A stretch of DNA of 64,000 nucleotides from Pezizomycotina sp. ARF18 (GCA_002224055.1 AZLU01000031.1:1-64000); one strand, 5' to 3'. Counted from the stretch's first letter, positions 12,464-24,589 are shown. The notes: generated by a model from the letters alone, not told the origin. Numbers and translations: made by a program.

Positions 12464-12540
12464 TTTATTTTTTTTTTATTTTTTTTTATTTTTATTTTTA
12501 TTTTTATTTTTATTTTTATTTTTATTTTTATTTTTATTTT
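12428..12540. repeat. TTTTTA tandem repeat (about 113 bp)
   Basis: Near-perfect hexamer array of TTTTTA units, about 19 copies, with some units expanded or contracted in the middle. It ends about 320 bp before the F-box gene start and may act as a nucleosome-poor upstream element. It is also prone to copy-number error. Confidence 0.95.
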
Positions 12541-12859
12541 CATCCTCTTGTTCAGTAGTTCAGTAATTATATTCTTTCCTTTGCTTCGAATGTTTGCCCT
12601 CTAAGCGGAGCAAATATCTCATCTATCAACAAACAGCACAAATATCATAAACCACAATCACAAAGGACTCCAACTACAGAACTGCCCTCAACCATACAAC
12701 AGCAACGGAGCCTCACGCAGGCAATGGAGCTCATCGCTTGATTCAACTTGAAGTATTCGATCTACGACCTACTCTACCAACAAGACCCTTACCGCCTCCG
12801 GTGAGAAGCAAGAGGAACCAGATTTGTCCAGATTCATATACTTTATCTCTCGAATCAGA

Positions 12860-14359
12860 ATGTCAAGTCAAAGGCTTCCCAACGAGATCCTCCTTTTGGT
12901 GCGTTTACCCTCAATCCAACTAACAAGTTCAAGGCAAAGGCTCTTTAAGAAGCCCTGTACATCTGTTCACGCCATGCAAGATGTCTTCCTTGGCTATAGA
13001 TTTCCAAATTTCACTAATAAGAAGACACTATAAATAGGTGGTAAAGGGCGTCCGTTGTCCTGGTGGGTTTCTCCCTCTAGTGAGCTTTCATGAGTAACTC
13101 CTACTAAAGAGCTCTCCTTTAGGCCGAGAGATGGATCACGAGGACCGCAAAACCCTCAAGAGTTTGAGCCTTTGCGATAAGACCTTGCGCGAATTTGCAC
13201 AAAGCTTTCTCTTTCGAGACTTTTGCATCGGGACCTGCAGAGAGGAAATTTCGAAGGCTTTAGACATAATGAAGCAATCTACGGCGATCAAGAGACATGT
13301 TCGAAAGCTTTCGATCTCAATGAGCAGTATTCTCCCGCGGAGCTAATTTTGCTTAGGTATTTATATCGATATCAGTTAAATGGAGTTCTTCCCGGCGAGT
13401 ATCGGGTGGCTAGCAGCACTAATCTCGCGATATCCCATCCAGCTCCGGGGACTGTAGAGGATCCTTCTCTTTCCACCTACACGACCGCGTTCGGGTTCAC
13501 ACTTCTCCAGATGTTTCAACTCTGTCGCGCTAGTATCGACGCTATTGAATTGGATTTTGGGTCGTATGATGAAAAGCTCTCGGAGTCCATCGAGGTTAAT
13601 GAGGCGACCGTTATCCACATGAGCCGGTGCTTCGTCAGCGTAATCGTAGAATCATTATCAATTCTCCGGTTCCCAAAGCTCAAAAAGTTGAAGATCCACT
13701 TTGTGGACGTGAACTACCTCAAGCCCCTATGGACTGCGTATTCGTCATCATTTCGCCCTACTCTAGTAGAAAACATCGACGGTTTAGAACGTTTCTGCTG
13801 CCGTCTCGAATCTAACTCGTACCCAAATGTTCCGATCTACATTGATCTCTATAAATTCTTATCCTCCCTTGAACTCCCTCGACTACACCTCCATTTCGAA
13901 CATTCAAACCCGGACATTCAAAGCAAAGCAAGCTATTTCCTTCCAGCCCGCAATTTTGTCAATCTGTCTTTAGATGGGATGACGTTTCAAGACAGTCTTA
14001 CTCGCCTCTTACAGAAAACAACGAATCTAAAGACCCTGGTTCTCCGTTTAGATAAGCTCAACAGCGAGTACGATACCTGGGGACGTGTGTTCGAGCAGTG
14101 CACCAAAATGCGTCTTATGGCATATTGCTTCAAGCAAAACGCGTACACGCCAGACTCGCTTTACTACTCCAAGCTGCAGACTGCGGACCCAGCTGATACT
14201 GAGCCCTGCAACAAAGATTCGCGAGTTCTGTGCACTACTAGGAAAGAATATCTCGAAGCATTCAACATATTTCTCAATGATCTTCTCAAGCGTCGGGCCG
14301 GGAGTACTGATGACTCTGTTTGTTTACACGATCCTCTCACTTCGGCCTCAGAAACCTAA
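12860..14359 (+). CDS. F-box protein
   Basis: The start at 12860 encodes MSSQRLPNEILLL, the first half of an F-box (LPNEILL). A GTGCGT donor opens an intron at about 12899-13122 (acceptor TTTAG), and the next exon continues the F-box as MDHEDRKTLKSLSLCDKTLR and EFAQSFLFRDFCIG. F-box domains bind Skp1 and bring targets to SCF ubiquitin ligases. The remaining 340 or so residues contain Leu-rich segments (SLSILRFPKLKKLKIHF, LELPRLHLHFEH, NFVNLSLDGMTF, NLKTLVLRLDKL), as in fungal F-box proteins with degenerate LRR-like C-termini. The C-terminus has EQCTKMRLMAYCF and ends at 14357-14359. Two one-base deletions are implied: one just before MDHED, and one near 13320 where KRHVRKLSI changes frame. 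A decayed relative lies at the right edge of the window. Confidence 0.75.
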
Positions 14360-15474
14360 AGCGGGCCTACGAAGAACACTCGCAGGACCAACAAAAGGGA
14401 GACCATAAGAGATAGAATTTCGTCATTGATCCTTTACGCGTTATATCGCTCGGGGAATTGTCTATGCATCAACGAAACATTACTTTTTAATTACTATCAT
14501 GGTCGTATTCTCCTCCTGTAGCGATAAGATGTAGTATAGCTCACACATGTACCAAATTTAGTATTAAAGACGCTCCTAGGGCTTCAGAATACACTCATGT
14601 AACAGGTTGAGGAATCAAGAGGTATATTTGAGCGCCAGAGGTGTTTGAAAACGCACCAGCTAGACAAAAGAAGCGATGAAACATTTGGGTATCAGTTTAA
14701 GAAGATTACAAGAAATGAAATCCTCTGGCATCGGTTCAAGAAGAATACTTCCAGAGCACCCAAATCCGTCAATGTAGGATCTAAAAATTGGAGAATTAAA
14801 CGTCGAGACCGCTCTGCCAAGAACACCAATGGCCATACGCCAATGAAGCCTATCTGCGTTCTAACTAGGAGAGGGCCCGGAAAATTCGTACTACCCTTAC
14901 AGTCGCTCTTTTGGCTGCAGCCTTCTCGGTCAACTACCGAATGCATCCTAGCCATATGGATCTGTATCGAAAGCAAACCCGTTGTTTGATCACATGCCAT
15001 AAGCGATCCTTCTTAATCTATACATCGCGATATTAAATAACCCGGGTGCGGAAACGTCTAAAATTTTCTGTGTTGCGTTTTACACAACCTAGCAAAGTCC
15101 CGTTTCATAAGCGCGCTCGCTCTTTTTACTCTGGAGCTAGAGCATTCCATCGAGAATTTTGCAACCAACCTACGTACGAATCGAGTGTCGGAAGCTTGAT
15201 TTCAACCCTAGCTAAGCACAATTATCAAGCGATGAGTTTATACAGAAGTATACTATACATGAACAAAGGCAAATGTGTCTATAAGAATAGCCAATATAGT
15301 ACGGTATACAAAAATCGTAAATATACATAATGATAGCCAATATACGGCGATGCCTCGTTATTCAACCTAACCCCGTAGTCTCGACAAGACTCTATTATTG
15401 CCCTAGGCATGCATTAGATCTAGTGAAGGATCTCCACGGCTTCAGCGGAGGCATATCGCTTCGCTTGGGCGGCG
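14360..15474. other. Intergenic between F-box gene and membrane-protein gene
   Basis: Convergent 3' ends lie at both sides. ORFs at 14645-14989 (plus), 14692-15000 (minus) and 15046-15330 (plus) show no recognisable motif. The first two overlap on opposite strands. Nothing firm here. Confidence 0.4.
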
Positions 15475-17276
15475 TTAGATTTCAAGCGTAGGTGTGCTCC
15501 TTCCGGTGGGACGAACTTCGGCTATCGGTGCCGGCTTTTCCACATTATCTTCCGCCTCGTCATCATCACTCTCGTTCTCGCTGTCGGATTCGCTCCAAGC
15601 CTCTACCGTACCGATGAAAGCGGGATTTGGTTTGTCTATCATTTTTAATGTTAGTTTTCGTATGTAAGTGAATATCTTAGGCTCATTCTAGGCCTTACGT
15701 CTGTGAAACTTCCACGCCTTCATGGCGAACTCCGTCAGGACGGTCATGAATAGCAAAACTCCTACTACTTGGCCAAAACCCCACTTCGATTCGTCCTCGT
15801 CGCCCCAGGCCTTCAGGAGCGACCGCAGGATCGCCATGATGATACCCGTGCACGTCGTTATCAGCAGGGAATTATGAAGAACGCGATCACCTCCAGCCTG
15901 TTCAATCTAAGACCACGTGTCTTGTCCTTGGTATTTTTAGGATTCTTCGGTTCCTCAGGATCCGTAGTGTCCGTACTAGCGTTAGTGTCCTTGGTTTCCT
16001 TGGTGTCTTTGTTGTCCTTAGTGTCCTTGGGCTTATAATTAGACTGAAGAGACCGCTTAATTTTTCCCCTCAATAAATCCGAATGTATCGCCGATTTCGG
16101 TGGCGACAGCTTCCACCACTTGTCCCAGTATCTAGACAGCGTCGAGAGTCCCAGCAGCAGAGTCAAGCCCACGTTGCACCACTGCCCCACCAGCGCCGCC
16201 AGGTGCCCGTACTGTACGTATTTATACGCCACTGTCTGCACCTCGTAGAACAAACAGACACCCTCAATAAAATCTCCAAGGTATAACTTTGCCTCTTGAC
16301 TTGCCGGTCCGTCATACGGTATATTCCCCACGTTTCCCAGTTGCTGGTCCGCGTAGACGTACGTGTAATCCTTCAGCGTTCTCAGCGCTTAATCGTAGGG
16401 ACTAGCACGGACGCGAAGTTTAAAACAGCGCAGAGACCTAGTATCGCCATGCTCGCCGCCATCTTTTGCCAACGCACTGCATCGTGAATACTGCGGCGAT
16501 GCATGGGGAGACGGAGAGCGTAGACGCCATCAACGCTTGCGTGGCATCGTAGCGGGAGACGCGCGTCGCGCGGTGGTATCCGGGGACGTTTTGTATCGTG
16601 GTTGCGATGACGGTGGTTAGGGTGAAGAGGATGGCGGTGTCGGTGAATACTTTCATGGCTTGGACGAGCGCTCTTTTTGTGGTGGAGGTTATCTTTTGGA
16701 CGCGCCTGCCGCGGAGGGAGTAGAGGAGGATGGGCAGAGTATGAACGCCATGAGGTTTTGGAGGATGTATGAAACTACTAACTAGAAGAAAGCAAAAGGG
16801 CCAAAAGTTAGTCTATTGTAATAGAACCACGGTGAGCTGCGAGCATATACGATCGATAGTGAGCATAAATTAGAGAGTACGTACGCCACTAGAATATAAA
16901 AACCATATTTCATTAGTTACTCTCTTCCCTTCTAAAAAAAAGAAAAACTTTCACCCCTCTGCATGGCAAAGAGTTGAAACAATACTTACATCCCCGCGAT
17001 ATCTGGATTACTTTTCCCATTCGCAAGTTTGCAGAGAGGAACACTGCAGTTATCCCACAGTATAGAATTCTCGAATGTCCAATTACTGGGATGAAGCTTG
17101 AAAGTCGCGATTTGCACGGCGAGAAAGTTAAAGATGTCTTCCCGCGACCTGGTGTTATTGTTAAAGACCACATCGTAGACGTATTGGCAATCTAAATTCA
17201 GGAAAAAATTAATATCGAGGGCAGCGGCCGCTTGTTGAAATGTCTTGTTGCTGACTTCAATCACGGTGTCTGCCAT
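15475..17276 (-). CDS. Multi-pass membrane protein, uncharacterised fungal type
   Basis: The start at 17276 (MADTVIEVSNKTFQQAAA) opens a soluble N-terminal part of about 95 residues with DNCSVPLCKLANG and NPDIAG. A clear GTAAGT donor (16989) follows. The next exon pieces contain about seven hydrophobic segments, for example LVVSYILQNLMAFIL, VFTDTAILFTLTTVIATTI, MAASMAILGLCAVLNFASVL, CNVGLTLLLGLSTL, SLLITTCTGIIMAIL and VVGVLLFMTVLTEFAM. Between two of them is a hydrophilic loop with a degenerate KDTKDNKDTKETKDTN repeat. A last intron (GTAAGG donor, CTAAC branch point, ATAG acceptor, about 15690-15640) leads to an acidic C-terminal exon (ESDSENESDDDEAEDN) ending at 15475. Four or so one-base frame changes interrupt it. 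The splice between the first two exons may need a very small exon. I do not know its function. A transporter or receptor-like role is only a guess from topology. Confidence 0.55.
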
Positions 17277-17446
17277 CCTGGGCAGTAGCTAGCTCTGCGA
17301 TGGAATATAAATGCGATGAGGACCTTTTCGAATTTTAAAGGCTAGGAATGATATGGGAATGACAGCTTCGCTGCGTCGGCGGACACCGAAAAGAAAGAAA
17401 GAAAAATATTGAAAGGATTAAGCAGGGCATCGGACCTCAAGATCCT

Positions 17447-17465
17447 TTGCCATATATATAAGAAA
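17447..17465 (-). promoter_or_regulatory. TATA box candidate for the multi-pass membrane-protein gene
   Basis: A TATATATA core about 175 nt upstream of the ATG at 17276, in otherwise gene-free sequence. The core is palindromic, so it could serve either strand. Confidence 0.35.
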
Positions 17466-19467
17466 AGGCCACAAAGATCCACTGTATACCGACAACCTTA
17501 CCCTGTGCTCTGAGTCTTACCCCTCTTCATATACACGTGGGTTGGTTGTCACTATGTTTGAAACAAAACAATAATTCCTGCATATATTACTGTCGTGAAC
17601 ACAACATGCATATGAGGGAGACTACGCGAACGCGGGAAAGAAACCGTTTGCAGCCCGCTTAACGCTTTTTTCTAAGCCTAAGCTGTGCCATCTGATCTTG
17701 TTTTTTGACAAATTTTTTGTAGCACAGCCCAAACTAGGCTTTGGGTGGGCAAAAATAGTTATCGAACTCCACTTCTGCATTTTGTGCTTCCAATGAGGCA
17801 GCTAAGCTTTTTACCTCATTGGTGCGGATATGTTCCATCTATAATCACGCGAATGGCTGAGCAAAACCTATGAAACATCCCTTCCCCTCCCCCACGCCAG
17901 TGGCCCGAGCCGCTAATCTTATAGACAACCCGTAGAAGGACTCTATAGCTCGCCTTCAATGTGAACAGGCATTTATATAAACAGCGGCATTCGCATTGGT
18001 ATTTTCGAGGGCGAAGGTTTCCATGCTCTGGAATGCATTGTTTATTGATTCTATTTGCTTAGAGATAGGGTTAGTGTACTTCATATCATCGCTAACTAGT
18101 AAGGGAGCGGAATCTGCCGAATGCTCCAGTAGGAAATCCCTCCGCTTTCCCCCTTCCCCTCATTTGGAGAAAAAAGCTTGCTTCCTTTTATAGATTTACA
18201 GAAGTTGCGACAAATACCGCATCGGGATGGATGCAAATTCAACAACGCATGACTCCTTCAAATTCCCTACAATCTCATGAACTTTTTCGAACAACCAGGA
18301 ACCGTTGCGATTCGTCCAAGAAAACGAGGAATGGGCGGCTATAAAAAGTTCTTGTATTGGCTTTCAATAGGTTCGTACCGGTCGGTCGGGTATTTCCTTC
18401 AAGGCCCGCCTCAGCCGCAGACTTGAGTAGCTGAAAGAGTCGATATCGACAGAGAGTTAAGGAAGCAGAAGGAGGCACATGGGCATGTGCCATATCAACC
18501 CTCACTGATTCTCCGCCACATCCATAGGGCGTATTTATTGAAACCGAGTGCGCTAGAGACAAGAGATGATCATACCAACAATTAGCGCGGTCGTTTAAAG
18601 TCCACTTTCAATCCACTCAGCCCACCAGAAGTTCAAAACCAAGTTAAGCAACGGATTTGAACGCAAATTAGCCAAGAATTTTTATACCAGTTTACTAAAG
18701 AACTTCGGCGATAATTTATCTATTCAAGCTTCTCGTAAGCGATATAAAAATATAAATTATCCAGGAGAGGAGACCAATCTTCCCTAAAAAAATGTTTTAT
18801 TATACAAATTTTAATTTCAATTAGTAGTGTAAGAGATTTACGATAATAATAATTGGGGTATTCAAAAGTTATGAAGTTTTGCCTATGGCTAGCAATTTGA
18901 TTTTAAATTTTGTCAAAATATTGTAATTAGTTGGCAAATTCACAAATACATAGAAACCCAAGAAAACTAAATTACACACCAAAACCCCTCCAATAGAAAT
19001 TGTATACAAATAGAAATATCACGACATAGACAAAGAATATGGGAAGGGTAGGTAAAAGAATCGAGAATTGGACGCACGCTAAAAAGAACTTTGGCCGCAA
19101 TTGCTACCTATAAGTCGGTCGTCAGCGTTGCATATGCCATGGAGAGCATATATCGTAGAGGCTTTGAGAGACGGGCAACTCAAATCCACGATCGTTAGTG
19201 AGCAGGCTGAATTCATACAAGGTACTCTTCATAGCAATCCCCCTGACATATATCTAGCCAGTCTCAAAATTCTGAATACTAACTGTCAATGGTTATTCTT
19301 TTGATTGGTAAGAATGATATTTTTTTGTGAGCTAGGCCTTGCTCTACCTAAAACGTTTCGTGAAACGTTCTAGAACCATTTTTTAATGAAGAGACGGGAT
19401 AAAAAATAATCTAAGCTAAAAAAAAGGCAACCTTTTCGTCTGAAAACTAAACCTCAACCACCCTGTT
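17466..19467. other. Gene-poor stretch
   Basis: No recognised gene. A 95-codon minus-strand ORF (18275-18562) and a 65-codon plus-strand ORF (17996-18193) show no motif. About 18640-19020 is especially AT-rich. Confidence 0.4.
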
Positions 19468-19566
19468 CTAGCAAGTCACGGAGACTGGAAGAAGGAAACT
19501 CGAGAATGAACGCTTTTGCGGGGACAAGGGTTACATATATCTTTTGCGCCGAATGAGACTCAGTAC

Positions 19567-20483
19567 TTACTTACAGCTCGAAGAGTATGCATTGTGCCGC
19601 AACCTCACATCGATGTAATCCATCTTCAAGCCGTGTAAGAACTCTGGATCTGAGCCCTCAAAGTTTGACGACCTATCATCATGAATGAAGCCTTCCATAA
19701 AGCAGACATTGAGGGCTTTTCTAGCACCATCGGATAGCAACCACTCCTGGTACCATTTCTCGAGTTCTTGTCGTAAAGCTTGCCCCACTCGAATTTCTCC
19801 TGCGGGATCTTTGGTAAGGAAAGACTGCTAGTCTCCAACTCCCTGGTCCATGGTAGCTTTAACCACTTCGCCTCGGATATCCATTGTTGCTATCAACTTT
19901 CCGAAATCCGTCCACGATATACCTGTGCTTCAATTTTTCCGAATTGAAAATTTGGCAACTAACGGTACAGGATGGGCTCGCTTACTCCAATTGCAACTGT
20001 TCCATCTCCCACATGTCCCTCATCTGCTCCGAGTAGAGGTGTTCAGCAGCGACGTACTCCATGATCATACTGAATGTTGTCATCTTCAGCTGTCGAATGA
20101 AAATTCATCGGCGTGCTTGACTCCTAGGTTGTTAAACAGCATGATCCAACAATAGCGGTCGCCTATCTTTCGGTGGTTTCGCAAAGGAAAGAGCGGATAT
20201 ATTGCGAATGTGGAAGACGACCATCGATGGAGGCGGTCGTAACCTTCAGCTTCATATCGCTCTAGCGCCTTGACGAAACGTTCCTCGAAGTCACTGTTGG
20301 TTTATCTAATCATAAAAGAACGTTCTTCCCTCTTGAACGTCAGATAAGGAGGTGGACAATAGCAAGCTTCAAATGTGCAGAAGTTCAGGCAGCAGATAGA
20401 ATGCGTCTCAGTCCAAATGGTGTAAATCGGCTCCTTTCCGCGATGGTAATCTTCATGACTTTGTCCCCTTTTAACCGAATAAC
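19567..20483 (-). CDS. Spliced gene of unknown function (partial)
   Basis: A chain of exon pieces reading in one direction. It starts after a GTAG acceptor at 20484 with a Cys-rich stretch (HSICCLNFCTFEACYC) and continues as DFEERFVKALERYEAEGYDR and LHRW, then CWIMLFNNLGVKHADEFSFD, then MIMEYVAAEHLYSEQMRDMW. A 63-nt intron (19985-19923, GTAAGC/CACAG) follows, then WLKLPWTRELETSSLSLPK, FEWGKLYDK, ELEKWYQEWLLSDGARKALN and DPEFLHGLKMDYIDVR. It ends near 19567. A GTAAGT donor at 19574 may instead lead to a tiny last exon at 19484-19468. Three to five one-base frame changes separate the pieces. The first exon is not found. The protein looks helical, soluble and acidic. I recognise no domain. Splice sites and coding-like composition are the evidence that it is real. 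Confidence 0.5.
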
Positions 20484-21499
20484 CTACAACGAAACAAAAA
20501 GAATGGAAAAAGAAAACAGAGATCGTTCAAGAAAAGTGATTAATATTTATTATATTGGAATTGGCTTTGAAGCACGCGGAAAGCTATTCAGTTGATAATA
20601 TACCGCAAGTTCTCAAGTGAATATTTGTCGAAAGGGCACTCAATGATAGGTTCCTTCTATACCCCTGCAGTTTGATATATTCCAAGATATAAAAAGCTAC
20701 GATTGGTTAATATGCACAAACTATTCGTGTAATTTTCGGTTGATACGACTAGACCGAGGATCCTAACCTTATATAGAATACCGTCGCTAGTGAATGCCCG
20801 GGGCCTCAAACCCTGGATTAAAACCTAAACGGAACAGGATTAGACGAGAATTCTCATTATCATAATATAGAGACACAGGTCTAGATACCGCGCTGAATTG
20901 AGTCGGCAGCATACCTTCACAGCAATGCCGTTTCTAACTCAGTCTCGCCCAGACGTGTATAGTTAGTTAACTTGAATAAATCAAGAGGGGTTTTTTTTTT
21001 TTTTGATGAAGACTAGCCTCTATCTATATATATTACTTGGTCATTTGAAGACATCTTAACATTGAAGCCTGATAATGGCGAATTGGCGATATCTTGGGGC
21101 ATAATATATGAACCGTCTTTTTTTCTTTCTTTTTTTTTTGCTCAAATAAAGTCTGATTTTTCTTCTTTTGAGCGTGTAGTGGAACACTCACAAAGTTAGC
21201 TATAACCACAAGCTAATTATCCATAGGAGAATATACATAGCTCCTGCTAAAGCAAAGCATATTTGAAAGACACACAGGGAACTAATTACTAGATACATCG
21301 TTAGATATAGAAGCGAATCAAGCTCCATGGGTAAAAGTGGATGGCGATATCGCTTGTCGGGAGTTTCGTCCCACCACCGCAAGTTCATGCAGTAGCATAC
21401 AGCCTTTGCGCGCTGAAGCCGAGCTTACATGTACCTTAACTTGTCAACTTGTTAGCAAGGCTATGGCTAGTTACTTAGTTGTGCTTCAGTTCTTTGTCA
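20484..21499. other. Upstream region without recognised gene
   Basis: It should contain the first exon(s) and promoter of the minus-strand gene ending at 20483, but I could not identify them. T-runs lie at about 20993-21004 and 21118-21140. Confidence 0.35.
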
Positions 21500-21955
21500 A
21501 TGAATTCCTCCGATCTTAGTCTTAGCATCTATAGGAGCAGTTCCACGCCGGAATCAGCGCAGATCATGCCTGTAAATACTGCTATAACCCCTCCTCGCGA
21601 GTGGGATGTTGCTAGAGGCTATTGATTTTCCAGAGTTCCTCATAAGGCGTCAAGCTTTCCTATTTTCTTAGATCAAGACCGTGCGGAAAAGGAAGCACTT
21701 GTATCGGGTAACCAGATCTTGCATCCGAAAGCTCAAGATTCATTTCCTGTTTCGCTAAGGCTTGATTCCCACACTAGTACGTTTCTGGAAATGATTTATA
21801 AGGCGGAACTTATATTATTTACATTGACCCGGGGAAAAATAAACCCTCATCCGATATGCTTGATCATGGCGATGATGTGTTTGACGAGAAGGAGTTCAAT
21901 GCATCCTGGACAAGAGTCTCAAAATAGATGCGCCTTCAGAGCTGAGATGAAATGA
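21500..21955 (+). CDS. Candidate gene fragment, acidic, unknown function
   Basis: Starting at the ATG at 21500, one frame reads MNSSDLSLSIYRSSSTPESA, then ITPPREWDVARGY, a TGA at 21623-21625, and in the same frame continues RVPHKASSFPIFLDQDRAEK and SGNQILHPKAQDSFPVSLRL to about 21790. After a one-base frame change an acidic segment follows: YIDPGKNKPSSDMLDHGDDV and FDEKEFNASWTRVSK. Composition and continuity across two frames look coding rather than random. The in-frame TGA means it is either a pseudogene or contains a sequence error. It lies about 200 bp upstream of the Clr5-domain gene on the same strand but has no clear splice link to it. I do not recognise the family. Confidence 0.35.
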
Positions 21956-22157
21956 ATATTTTTCACAAAGCTAGACCTTCCCGTTTTACAATCTTGTTTT
22001 GTTTTGTGTTGAACTTCACCTTATAGAGGAGAAATTATCATCTACCAAGTCATCCTTGACAGCTTCAATTTCCTCTTTCTTAAAAGGGAAAAGTTTTTCT
22101 TCTTTATATAGCAAATATCAATAGGAAATACCGGTTATTGGTTCCTCTCCTAATATA

Positions 22158-24589
22158 ATGTCCTCGTTCAAGAAAATTGAAATCCGTTTCGGGCAAATAT
22201 TTTCTCACGAACTGCCACCAAAGAGTCGAAAGCCTACTATAAACCGACGAACTGCAGAAGATTGGATACCTCACCAGGATTTCATACTCAAGAAGTTCAT
22301 TCAAGAGGAACGAAGTCTCGATTATGTTCGTGGTGGCCTCATTGAGAAGACTTCGACGTTACGTGAGTCATATATATGCCGTTATCTCACCTATAGATCA
22401 CCTTGTATCCTAATTCTAGTTCCTTTTAACAGTCTGCCACAATTGAAGCATAAGCTTCAGGCTTGGGGCCAGACTCAAAAGGCCATTCTAAGCTCCGAGG
22501 AACTAGAATATCTTTCTCGTGCGCTCGCAGAATATGATGAGAAAGGCAAAAAGATTTCTATTCTACGCAATGGCTCGGAATTAAAATTAAGAAATATTAA
22601 GCAGACCTTACGGCGGCGAGACAGGAAGAAAGTTACCAGGGCTCTCGGTAAGTTCACAGGAGTTTCTTCTGAAAGGACTACTTTTTCATCAATTTGAAAT
22701 CCAGCGCAACTTGGTCCTTCAATTCAGCCAGGAACCGGCATCTTCCATCATCTGCCACACTACGTGAGGCCCCACCTATTGCTACCGAAGGAAGCAACGA
22801 GAGTACACAATCACACCTAGTTCGCCCAATCGAAGTGGATTCACATTTAATTTCGTATGATTCGCATGCTCAGAACGTGTTCATCAAGCAAGAACTCTCC
22901 AGGATTCACGCACTCTGAGGCAACTTCCTTCAGGCAGAAAGCGTCACCATCATAGCAGCACAACCGGTCCGCCAATATTCGGCACCTTTCCTTGGATAAC
23001 AGCTTCAGGCTGACAGCCCGGAACTATTTCGCATCCAACCAATAACGATACCGTAGAAGCGCTGAAAGTCCAGAGAGACACGTCTTCATCTCCGCGTTAC
23101 AACTCCACGATCCAAACCCCGAACCACTAGAATCAACAGCTTACACTCTCTAGTCCCGCCTAATCCAGGCCCTGGCTGGCACAGTATTCCAGTACTATCT
23201 TGATTTCTAAACTCTTAGACTACAACAAAGAAGAAGCTCTAGGTCATATTCACTTTTTGCGTTCAGCATTTGAGAATGGGGACGATGACGAAGTAAGCGG
23301 ATCCATCAAGTAAACATTGGGAACTTTATAGGACACGTGACAAACATCATTTGCAAACATCCAGTGGATGGGATGATTACACCGTATGGAAATCCCATAA
23401 ATCGCCGTACCAAGCTTTCCTTCATACAAACACATGCGGGCGGAGCCTAGTTGCAGATATGACATCTTTCTCGCTACCAGTATCAGAAGACATCATGAAA
23501 TCACGAACAGCCATCGTTGATAGCGAGCTACGAGCGCTCGGTAAAACCCTCATCGCGCAGATTCATCATATTTTAGATGATCCTACCTATAAAAATGCAG
23601 AAAACACAGTTTGCTTTCGAACACGATATAAATTCCAGCTCTTGTCCTTGCTATTATTCGATTTCAACAGAAGATTCCCTGGTGAATACATGTCGCAACC
23701 GCTTTCACGACATTGACGGCGGGAAAGGCTGTAGCCCGAAACAAATAGCAATGGCACAAGTCAGGAGTAAAGACAATCGGGAAGAAATCGACTACAATTT
23801 CTTATCTTTACGATGTTAAATATGGCTCATAGCTTCCAAGAAGCTAGGATTGTTTTCATTTTTTCAATACAATCTAGAAACCGTGGGCGAATTATCGACA
23901 ACTTCAAAATATTTTCGGAACCCAACCATTTGAATATAGGCAGATAGAACAACTCATCGGTATCAGAACCCATTGGAAATCCGATATTGATATTTTCATA
24001 CATGCGCTGCTAACTACAAGTCATATTATGGCTATTGAGCAGCGATACAAGTCCACGGCATTTAACGGATGAAGATACTTCGCCTCATTTGCCAATATCC
24101 ATAAAAGCCGGAAAAGCTTTATAGCTGTACTTAAATATTACAACGCCTGCGTCGGCATGACGATTTATTGATATTGCGAGGCGACTGAGCGCTCGAGGAT
24201 ACAATACGAAATCGGCGACACCCACAAGAAAGAGTCCAAGCACCCCTTGGCGCTCAAGTACTTGTTGAATTCACTTGTGGTACGCAGGGCAAATAATAAG
24301 TATTATTTCGACGATGAAGGAGCCTCGGAGCCGGTACTTTAATCGCCGAGTCGCTTTTATCCCTAGGAGAGCTAGTCGAAGCCACGTACTGGGCCAAGTT
24401 TGTTTGAATGCCAGGGAGAAGGTCCTCGGCGACAGCCACGCCCTGACGGAGAAAGCGCGCGATGTGCTTTCCAAGATCATTATGCGCCAAGCTATTAAAC
24501 ATAAGTACAGACTTCGAGTAGAAATTGACTCCCGATTGAGGAGCCAAATTAATGGCTGCCAGTATACCCTAGAAAAAAATCTGCAATGA
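22158..24589 (+). CDS. Clr5-domain protein with long C-terminal region
   Basis: The start at 22158 gives a short basic leader, then RRTAEDWIPHQDFILKKFIQ and EERSLDYV, a 57-nt in-phase intron (22363-22419, GTGAGT/CTAG), then SLPQLKHKLQAWGQTQK. The order W..H, acidic helix, then QLK..L..WG..QK matches the Clr5 domain (Pfam PF14420), a DNA-binding-like N-terminal module of Pezizomycotina. After it comes KKISILRNGSELKLRNIKQT with a basic RRRDRKK, and an intron at 22649-22704 (GTAAGT/CCAG). Further pieces read QYSSTILISKLLDYNKEEAL and HFLRSAFENGDDDE, then an intron with a GTAAGC donor near 23292. Then come WDDYTVWKSHKSPYQAFLHT, FGTQPFEYRQIEQLIGIRTH, DIFIHALLTTSHIMAIEQRY and VCLNAREKVLGDSHALTEKA. 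The last resembles helical repeats found at the end of such proteins. Many frame changes occur after 22735, so the end (about 24589) is approximate. Confidence 0.55.

Noticed and set aside
13376-13815. ORFs inside the F-box gene on both strands
   Set aside because: They overlap the longer plus-strand F-box frame, which continues through them with Leu-rich repeats.
22363-22419. Coding readthrough of the segment inside the Clr5 domain
   Set aside because: It is a 57-nt in-phase intron with a GTGAGT donor and CTAG acceptor. Removing it gives the expected Clr5 spacing.
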